Source: Ophioderma brevispina (Eukaryota; Echinodermata; Ophiuroidea; Amphilepidida; Ophiodermatidae). From it: a stretch of DNA of 64,000 nucleotides. The DNA lies in NCBI GenBank assembly GCA_023653785.1, contig JAMKCH010084877.1, positions 1-64,000 on the forward strand, read 5' to 3'. Every line of letters starts with the position of its first letter. The stretch's first letter is position 1. The notes beneath the pieces were generated by a model that saw only the letters and a program-made list of their open reading frames with translations, searched no databases and was not told where the DNA came from. Made by a program: the position numbers and the translations under genes. Below are positions 56,847-64,000 of this stretch, piece after piece.

Positions 56847-57584
56847 TTAATATGTCACCCAACTTACACTGCATTGCTTAAAGAACAGACTGCATTTTTG
56901 TAGTGCATGATGCAGTACTGGAATATCATCCAATTCACCTGTAAGAATGACATTCTTGATTTCAATCTCCTTGAGTGATGGCATGCACTGTAGCAGCCTT
57001 ACCAGTGTCATGCTCATAGTACATTGCTTACAGGACAGATTGAATTCTTTCATTGCAGTACTCAGTAGTGGAATATTATCCAATTCACCTGTAAGAATGA
57101 CATCACTGATATCAAACTTCTTGAGTGATGGCATGCACTGTAGCAGCCTTAACAGTGTCATCATGCTCATAGTACATTGCTTACAGTTCAGATAGAATTC
57201 TTTCAGTGCACAATTCACTATTGCAACATTATCATCCAATTCACCTGTAAGAATGACATCACTGATATCAAACTTCTTGAGTGATGGCATGCACTGTAGC
57301 AGCCTTACCAATGTAATCATGCTCATAGTGTATTGTGATTTATGATCTCTACTTGACATTCTGAACTCTCTCAAACTGTTGAGTTGATTTGTTGGCATTG
57401 ACATATCATCCAAATTCAATGTGTCAATATTAAAGTGTGCATCACACAATGAGGTCATGCAATGCAATATCTGACTCAAGCTTTGTACACTGTTAATGGC
57501 TGGATAATTACAAAAATAGGTGATTTTGCTCAACCAGATCTCCTTGGCAATATTGTTTGTGCTAAAGTGACTGATAGCTGCCAA
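56847..57584 (-). CDS. NLR gene segment: LRR array with ~57-residue units
   Basis: A 245-codon open segment begins just after the NACHT-associated region (AAISHFSTNNIAKEIW) and runs into repeats of about 57 residues. Three to four copies of TLLRLLQCMPSLKKFDISD, VILTGELDD, LKEF.L.CKQCTM are seen; two of the copies are nearly identical in sequence. These are leucine-rich repeats forming the sensing half of an NLR. The segment connects to 57,595-58,032 by a one-base shift in an A6 run near 57,615, so its ATG is not a true start. It ends at a stop at 56,847, after which LRR coding continues in broken frames. Expected location is cytosolic. Confidence 0.8.
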   Translation of the reverse strand: MAAISHFSTNNIAKEIWLSKITYFCNYPAINSVQSLSQILHCMTSLCDAHFNIDTLNLDDMSMPTNQLNSLREFRMSSRDHKSQYTMSMITLVRLLQCMPSLKKFDISDVILTGELDDNVAIVNCALKEFYLNCKQCTMSMMTLLRLLQCMPSLKKFDISDVILTGELDNIPLLSTAMKEFNLSCKQCTMSMTLVRLLQCMPSLKEIEIKNVILTGELDDIPVLHHALQKCSLFFKQCSVSWVTY

Positions 57585-57594
57585 TACCTCTTTA

Positions 57595-58032
57595 TCACTT
57601 ATTTGAATTTTTTATCCCTGAATATAAACATGATGGTAATGAATTATATATCATTTCATGTATATTTATTGTGCTACACCAACTAGTACCATGTGATAGT
57701 TCAGTTTCATAAACCAAAACAAGCAAGACCTTAAACAAGTTAAAAATCAACTGACAGTCGAATTTTGCAATATGGTATATGACAGCTTCTGCTGCCTTCA
57801 TGTTTAACCCACAACAGAATCGAAGCACATAATTCATCTCTTTAACATTGTTCCAATTGAATTGATTAAGAAATGCATCAAACTCATCAATTCTCTGTGT
57901 ATCAATTAGACTGGTCAAGTATACAGCACTGCAATACTCCTGAAAGGTTTTGTGGATGAAAGTGACTGTAGTATCATCCACAAGTTTGCCTTCTTCCTCT
58001 ATGACCAACCCCATCTCAACAGATTGTCTCAA
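57595..58032 (-). CDS. NLR gene segment: C-terminal part of the NACHT module
   Basis: A 145-codon open segment reads RQSVEMGLVIEEEGKLVDD and VTFIHKTFQEYCSAVYLTSL, then FNWNNVKEMNYVLRFCCGLN. The F-HKTFQEYCAAVYL motif marks the winged-helix/superstructure region between the NACHT ATPase and the LRRs in animal NLRs, where it helps hold the protein inactive. The upstream edge is a one-base frameshift near 58,035 (ERF/REVF), so the first codon is not a start. The downstream edge is the A6 frameshift to the LRR segment. NLRs act as cytosolic sensors that oligomerise after nucleotide exchange. Confidence 0.85.
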   Translation of the reverse strand: MRQSVEMGLVIEEEGKLVDDTTVTFIHKTFQEYCSAVYLTSLIDTQRIDEFDAFLNQFNWNNVKEMNYVLRFCCGLNMKAAEAVIYHIAKFDCQLIFNLFKVLLVLVYETELSHGTSWCSTINIHEMIYNSLPSCLYSGIKNSNK

Positions 58033-59052
58033 AAACCTCTCTCAATTTGTCTTCTTGATACGAATATTATTAAAAAATAACCTTTGAGGGCTACTTTACC
58101 TAGCGTGAACAAATCGATGTACTGCCATTTTCTTTTGTCAAAAGGTTGTTAAGATATCTCAAAGCTTTTTGAAACACATTTGTCATGCTTAAAAGTCTCC
58201 CCTTTTTTCATGCATCTTCCCCACAGAAACATTCATAACAAGACGAATTGGGAATGATGACAAAATTGAATCATGGGGTCTCTGGATTCTTTTTGGGGTC
58301 AAGGCTCTACGATGTTGTTTCTTCATTACACGTAAAGATTTTTTCTATGTACATCATTACATTTTCCCTAAAAAGCCCAAAATTTTAACCGAGAGACCCA
58401 TATGTTTTCACTGTAGACTTCATCCTCTTTTGTTTGGTCTAGGGTGAGGATCACATGTAAATGTATAGAAAAGCCCAGTCAGCACTTTATTCCTGAGTTT
58501 GGGGCATCTCATCAAAACCATCAAACAATATCAGAATTCTCCTAAAACTCATCAGTACCCTTTTCATATCATCTGCTGTTACACCTGGTACACTGTTCTT
58601 CTATTGCTTCTAACAAGTGTTTGTTCATTTCCAATCTTGTTCATATAAGGACAAGAACTATGTCCTTTGGCTTCTAGTGCTGATCGACTCTCTTGGTAAG
58701 CGATGTGAGCCCATCATTTGTTACTGTCCTGGAACCAGTTTGATACGCGATTCTTGACACCATGTTTGTTTTGCCACATCCCGCGTTTCCACATACCAAT
58801 ACATGATAATGTTTCTTGCCGTCTCTGAAAGAGTCAGTAATTCTTCATAAGATTGTAGCTTCCTCACTTTTTATTTCAGAATTCACCCTCTTCTGATTGA
58901 GAAGCCTCTGCAGAACCTTCTCACCTTCACACCACTCTAGATCAACAAACATCTCATCTGTATCACAAAAAGCTTAAACTGTTTACCAACCTTATCTCCT
59001 TCCTTTCTTGCTTGTACTGTTCAAAGAGCTTCTTCCTCCATTCTGTATTTTT
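58033..59052 (-). pseudogene. NLR gene segment: NACHT ATPase exon, several frameshifts
   Basis: On the minus strand a TTTATTTCAG acceptor precedes an exon opening NTEWRKKLFEQYKQERKEI, a typical linker before NACHT. Further on come DEMFVDLEW, then YHVLVCGNAGCGKTNMVSRI with Walker A GNAGCGKT at 58,767-58,790. About 85 residues later ILILFDGFDEM (Walker B, 58,505-58,537) follows, and LFTLGKVALKG near 58,100 resembles the winged helix. The ATP-binding and acidic residues are intact, but at least six in-frame stops or frame changes occur (for example TAA near 58,992 and TGA near 58,848). Either a pseudogene or a gene with uncorrected indels. No N-terminal DEATH or other effector exon was found upstream. 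Confidence 0.8.
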
Positions 59053-59178
59053 CTGAAATAAAATGTAAACAACTCTAGGTTATAGGAAAGAGAAACTGAA
59101 TTTCACATGCCTACTATTTTGACATCCACATTTTCACCAAGCTCTTTATGTCTCCTGGCAAAAACTCTTGGCTTCTGA

Positions 59179-59395
59179 CTAAAGGTCCGTTCACACATCC
59201 ACTGCACTGCATGATGCGTTGCATTGCCTGATATCAACTCTGCACATACTGAAATTCTACTGCAACAAGTAAATTTGTTTTTAAAACTTGCAAGGCAGTG
59301 GGTTGCTTTACGTTGCAGCAGAAAGTGATCCCTATATCTGAAGTGCAGCCGCACTGCACTGCAATTGCAGTGGAAAAGTATGAACAGACCTTTAG
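59179..59395. mobile_element. MITE (CTAAAGGTCYGTTCA), 217 bp
   Basis: The left end CTAAAGGTCCGTTCACAC and the right end TATGAACAGACCTTTAG are inverted repeats. Both subterminal regions hold CACTGCACTGCA and TGCAGTGCAGTG words that pair in a long imperfect hairpin. It lies just upstream of the NLR exon. The minus-strand frame at 59,103-59,399 is read-through. Confidence 0.8.
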
Positions 59396-61714
59396 CCACT
59401 GTAAGTCTTGATTGGCAATTTCAAATAGTTTACTAAAATTTTGATATTTTTTTTATTTTTTTTATTTTTTGCTTTGTTTTACCAAACAAATATTTCTATA
59501 CGCACTGTATTTCCTCCATTCCAATGGGATTAACAAAATTATGCAGATGGATTTTTTCTAATTTTGGCTCAAGCTGTTTCACCATCCTTAGAAACTAAGC
59601 AGAAAGTTTACTTCCACAGGCGCGTTGAGGTGTGCAAGTTCGGACAGTATTTATTACTCTCTGAAATGACCTTCTGGCCGCGTATTCCTAACACCCATCA
59701 TTACGCCACTTCAAGGACCATTCTGGGTGAATTTTATTATTACTGTAATTTGAAAAGCTTTTGTAGTGCCAATACTAGTAACATTAAAATAACAACTCCA
59801 CATTTGATAGTTTGTGGCCATGTCACTTTTACAGGTTTACACTCAAAATAGTTCAAGTCATCTTGTGGTGTGGTTTTGAAAGAGTGGTCACTTTTGTTAT
59901 TAACAACTAAACAAATCAATGACTTTCCTTGTTGAGTATCCTATAGTACTCAAAATAGTGTCTTGCAACTTGTGGTGGTGTCTGAAGGAGTAGGTCCCAT
60001 TGTTAGGAACTTAACATTTGCAATGAGTTTTCCTTGTGGTTTCAATCCAGGAGTCATCGACTCTGACCCAAAAACACCATATAAAACCCACTTATGAATC
60101 ACATTAAGCAATTTTGGTGAGTGCTAGTTATCAGCATGGGTTTTAATAACGTTTTAACAATGACATGAAATGACCCTTAAGTGAAATTTACCTCTATATC
60201 TGACCACCTTATATGACCCACTATTGTGAACAACAGTTTAAGCAAGAAATTGTTAGTCTGGCTGTCATTCTATTACCTCCAGTTACTGTGGTATTACCTG
60301 CAAGGGTCACCACCTCGCTATTTTAAAAACCAAACAGAAAAGGGCAATAGTTTATTTTCAAGTTGTACAAAGAATAAAACTCGGAAGTTGTTTTTTAAAT
60401 TAAATTGATAGAAATGTGTGATTTTGACTGTATTTTGAAATTGCTTTACTTGTCTACCTTGACAGATGGATCCATTCTTGATTCAAATCTTGATTCATTT
60501 CTGGCGAGTCCCTGTTGATCTTAAAAAAAATCAAAAATGTAACAAAATTCATAAATTGCTTGCTACTCTTGAATAATGTAAACATAATAATATGTGATAT
60601 GAGTTTTGGTTTTAAACATGTTGACTTTAATGTTTCAATGGTGGATTCAGGGGTGGTAAAACCCCTTTGAATCACTTGGACAAAGACAGTAAATTTCTCA
60701 TCATCTCTTTAAAATACGGTACCATAAGCAGCATATACTCCTCTGGGCAGGAAAAATGGATGCACTATTAAAATATTGTATTCTTTTGAATATTGTTTGT
60801 ATCCGGGGCATTGGGAACAAACATCAATGAAGCACTATCATTCACGACTGGTTAGCATGGGGTGTTTGATATGTTGATCAAGACTCGCCAGTTGGACCAC
60901 AACACTGTAAACGCAAGGTTTGGTTTGAGTCAGCATGATATTTCAATATAATAAGAATATGACGGCTTTTTTTTTCGTACAAACAAGCATATATTGCATC
61001 GCTAGAAAAAGAATTCATGTATCATACTCAAAGACATTCAATATTATAATATACACTAAGCTGCCACTACAGGGATTCCCATCCCCTATTTGCCCATTCA
61101 GTAATTTCATATTAAATGCAAAGGATGGTTATTTAAAATATTACCAACTGAGAGCATTTTGTAAAGGAGAAAATCAATTTGTTGGCCAGTATATGTGTGA
61201 TTTTCATTGAATCACTAGAGATCCCTTGATAAAATTTGTATATAACAATATCTCCTATACCTTTTAAACACAATTATAACACCAAATAACCACAAATTAC
61301 AGATGTGTGAGCATCGTGGGCGGTTTTGCGACTTTTTAGGACTACTGACCTTTGACAAATCAAGATTATGGTTTTATAATGATGTTTTAGAACTATTCAG
61401 CAATAGATAGCAATAAAAATATTGCCATAAAATTGAGTAGATTAAAAACTGTGTGATCTTTAATGTATCAAACCATATTTAGAACTATTTTTTTAAATTA
61501 CCAAACGGCAATGTGTCCCGAAATATGATGGTGAAAGGTCAGGAGTTCTAAAAATATTACCGGAATTTACAATGCCGATTTGGCTTATTCAACACCAGTG
61601 CAGAGTAAGTTGTTCTGATGATTGCAACCTCAGGTTTGCATTATCCTTTAAAACTGGTTATTATGATTATGTTGATCCACTGACAGAAAGAAATAACTTG
61701 CTACAATGAATGTT
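59396..61714. other. No gene recognised; one small tandem duplication
   Basis: At 59,848-60,045, TACTCAAAATAGTG..CTTGTGGTG and TTTCCTTGT segments occur twice about 105 bp apart. An N-terminal effector exon of the NLR gene would be expected in this direction, but I cannot recognise one. Confidence 0.4.
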
Positions 61715-63060
61715 CCAAGCTGCCAAATGTGGAACAAACAGGCCCAATGGGTAACAGAACAGTGCCAAATGTGTAACAAAACAGTGCCAAATGTGTAAAA
61801 GAACAGTGACAAAATGTGAAACCAGAACAGTTGCAATGTGAAACAGAACAGTGACAAAATGGAAACAGAAAACAGTGCCAAATGGAAACAGAACAGTGCC
61901 AAATGTGTAACAGAACATTGCCAAATTGTGAAAACAGATGCCAAATCGTTGTAACAGAACAGTGCCAAATGTGTAACAGAACAGTTGCCAATTGCTGTAA
62001 CAGAACAGTGCCAAATGTGTAACAGAACAGTGCCAAAAGTTAACAGAACAGTGCCAAATGTGTAACAGAACAGGCCCAAATTTGTAACGAAGGTGCCAAA
62101 ATGTTGTAACAGAACAGTGCCAAATGTGTAAAAGAACCGTGCCAATGTGAAACAGATAACAGTGCCAAATGTGAAACAGAACAGTGCCAAATGTGTAACA
62201 AAACAGTGCCAAATGTGAAACAGAACAGTGCCAAATGTGAAACAGAACAGGCCAAATGTGAAACAGAACAATGCAAAATATTAAAAGAACAGTGCCAAAG
62301 TGTAACAGAACAGTGCAAATGTTGTAACAGAACAGTTGGCCAAATGTGTAACAGAACAGTTGCCAAATGTGTAAAGAGATAACAGTGCCAAAAGTTGTAT
62401 GTAACAGAACAGTGCCAAATGTGTAACAAACAGGTGCAAATGTGAACAGAACCAGTGCCAAATGTGAAACAGAACAGTGCCAAATGTGAAACAGACCAGT
62501 GCCAAATGTGAAACAGAACAGGCCAAAGGTTAACAGACAGTGCCAGTGTAACAACAGTGCCAAATGTGTCGACAGTGCCCAATGTGTAACAGAACCAGGG
62601 CCAAATTTTTAACAGACAGTGCCAAAAAGTGTAACAAACCTGCCAAATTGTAACAACGGCAAAGGTGAAACATAACATGCCAAATGTGAACAGAACAGTG
62701 CCAAATGTGTAACAGATCTCAGGCCAAATGTGAAACAGAACATGCCAAATGTTGAAACTACGTGCCAAATTGTAAACGAGAAACATGCCAATGTGAACAG
62801 AACAGTGCCAATGTGGAAACAGAACATCCAAATGTTAAACATAACAGTGGCCACGTGAAACAGAAAAATGCCAAATGTGTAACAGAACAGTGCCAAATGT
62901 GTAACAGAACAGTGCCAAATGTGTAACAAACGTGGCCAAATGTGTACAGAACAGGCCAAATGTGTACCCGAACAGTCCAAAAGTGAACAGACAGTGCCAA
63001 ATGTTTTAAAAGCAGAACAGTGCCAAATGGTTTGAAACCAGAACGTGCCAATGCCCCTGT
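61715..63060. repeat. 22-bp minisatellite, about 60 copies
   Basis: The unit is CAAATGTGTAACAGAACAGTGC, or with GAAACAG in place of GTAACAG. The unit length is not a multiple of three and the minus strand lacks stops in all frames, so overlapping frames of 263 and 298 codons arise. They read HLALFCYTFGTVLLHIWHCSV in every register, the signature of a repeat and not of a protein. Copies vary mostly by 1-2 bp indels. Confidence 0.97.
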
Positions 63061-63339
63061 AGGCACTATTTTACACATGACAAGTACCAAATAAAATTTT
63101 GAACTCATTTTGGGAGTCAACAAGTAAGCACCAAATATAGCCCATACCAAGAAGTACCAAAAACCCACTTCCTTTTTTTGAGTACAAAATTATTACAACA
63201 CAAAACCTGTCGATGTCGCACTTTGTTCGTTATTCAAGACTGCCTATCCTGTCCTTTCATTTAGATTTCTTCGTATGAGTACCTGGGCTGCCAGCGTACG
63301 CATGAAATGTGGCACTTTGCAACGTGGATTAATTCATAT
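63061..63339. other. Spacer, nothing recognised
   Basis: Short unique sequence between two minisatellites. Confidence 0.4.
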
Positions 63340-64000
63340 GGATTGTATTGTACACTTCATTTGCTACCCACTGGCTGTCCAGGTGGTCAACTAAGGGCAT
63401 GAAGCCAGAGACTCATGAATGTGCACAATGCATTTTGGTTATTCATATGATTGTAAGTCACATTCATATGCTCTCACTGGATTCCAAAGTGGCTCAAGGC
63501 CAGCAATTGTAAATGTGCCATTGCAAGGTGTTGATTCATAGGATTGTAAATATGCACTTCAGTTGCTGTCCCACTGGCTGTCCCCGGTGGCTCAAAGGAT
63601 CAGCAATGGAAATGTGCACATTCAATGGTGTTGATTCATATGCTTGTATATGCACTTTCATTTGCTGCCCACTGGCTGTCCCAGGTGGCTCACAGGACAG
63701 CAATGGAAATTGTGCCGATTACAATGTGGTTGATTCATAATGGATTGGATAATGTACACATCCATTTGCTGCTCACGTGCTGTCCCATGTTGGCTCAAGG
63801 ACCAGCAATGGGTGTGCAACAATTGGCATGGTGGCTATTTTCATAATGATTGTAAAGTGCATTCATTTACTGTCCAATGGCTGTCCCGTGCTCAAAATTC
63901 TTCTTCTTGGCATATGAGGCGCCTCTAAATATGTTGTAACGTTGGAGCCAGCTACTTTGAGTGGTTTGGGGTCACATTCACTTGCTGTCCACTCTCTGTT
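63340..64000. repeat. ~100-bp minisatellite running off the right edge
   Basis: At least six units with CACTTCATTTGCTG, CCCACTGGCTGTCCCAGG, TGGCTCAAAGGACAGCAATG, GAAATGTGCACA and GTTGATTCATATGATTGTA in order. The CCACTGGCTGTCC core starts near 63,367, 63,473, 63,569, 63,667, 63,771 and 63,871. The plus frames at 63,513-63,928 come from the repeat. Confidence 0.93.

Noticed and set aside
59396..61714. N-terminal effector (DEATH or CARD) exon for the NLR gene
   Set aside because: I looked for one upstream on the minus strand and found no recognisable domain; it may lie outside the window or be absent.
61648..62980. Minus-strand frames of 207, 298 and 263 codons as a real protein
   Set aside because: All three frames are open and encode the same cyclic peptide; the cause is a 22-bp tandem repeat lacking stops.

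Overview
The window is animal nuclear DNA, most likely from a marine invertebrate. The reasons are an AT-rich, gene-poor sequence with no operons or ribosome binding sites, arrays of minisatellites, many small terminal-inverted-repeat (TIR) elements, tRNA-derived repeats, and one NACHT-LRR (NLR) innate-immunity gene with a ribonuclease-inhibitor-like LRR tail. Such genes are expanded in echinoderms, amphioxus and some other invertebrates, so an echinoderm or other non-vertebrate deuterostome is my best guess; the phylum is not proven by anything here.

The only host gene I can support with confidence is on the minus strand at about 54.9-59.05 kb. In transcription order it has a splice acceptor and exon start near 59,052, a NACHT ATPase segment with Walker A (58,767-58,790) and Walker B (58,505-58,537), a winged-helix/HKTFQEYCSAVYL segment, a block of nearly identical LRR units of about 57 residues, a second LRR block, and a diverged ribonuclease-inhibitor-like LRR block. 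Single-base frameshifts break it in many places. It is either a pseudogene or an intact gene in an under-polished assembly; the tandem arrays, whose copies differ mostly by 1-bp indels, make the second reading plausible.

From left to right: a 51-bp minisatellite (1-695); small TIR elements and nested repeats (1.1-10 kb); a large stretch with nothing recognisable (9.9-14 kb); an old degenerate tandem family (14-15.4 and 20.6-22 kb); a 107-bp minisatellite with a palindrome in each unit (17.65-19.96 kb); the 3' end of a non-LTR retrotransposon (20.8-21.2 kb); a cluster of GTCAC-N4-GTGAC dyads (22.6-23.6 kb); a 1.9-kb TIR element (24-25.9 kb); about 9.5 kb of one diverged CAATTTGTGCA satellite with locally homogenised sub-arrays and several inserted elements (26.6-36 kb); a 1.5-kb fold-back element (39.6-41.1 kb); a tandem array whose unit is a degenerate tRNA-Lys-like sequence, cut by at least three insertions (42.6-47.1 kb); a 1.45-kb TTAA-flanked element abutting a smaller TTAA element (47.6-49.4 kb); a ~150-bp tandem repeat (50.1-51 kb); the NLR gene; a ~22-bp minisatellite of about 60 copies (61.7-63.06 kb), which produces long but meaningless open frames; and a ~100-bp minisatellite running off the right edge.

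Most open reading frames in the window are chance or repeat-driven. The most interesting items are the tRNA-like tandem array, the NLR gene with amplified LRR units, the dyad-motif cluster, and several insertions whose empty target site can be read from neighbouring repeat copies.
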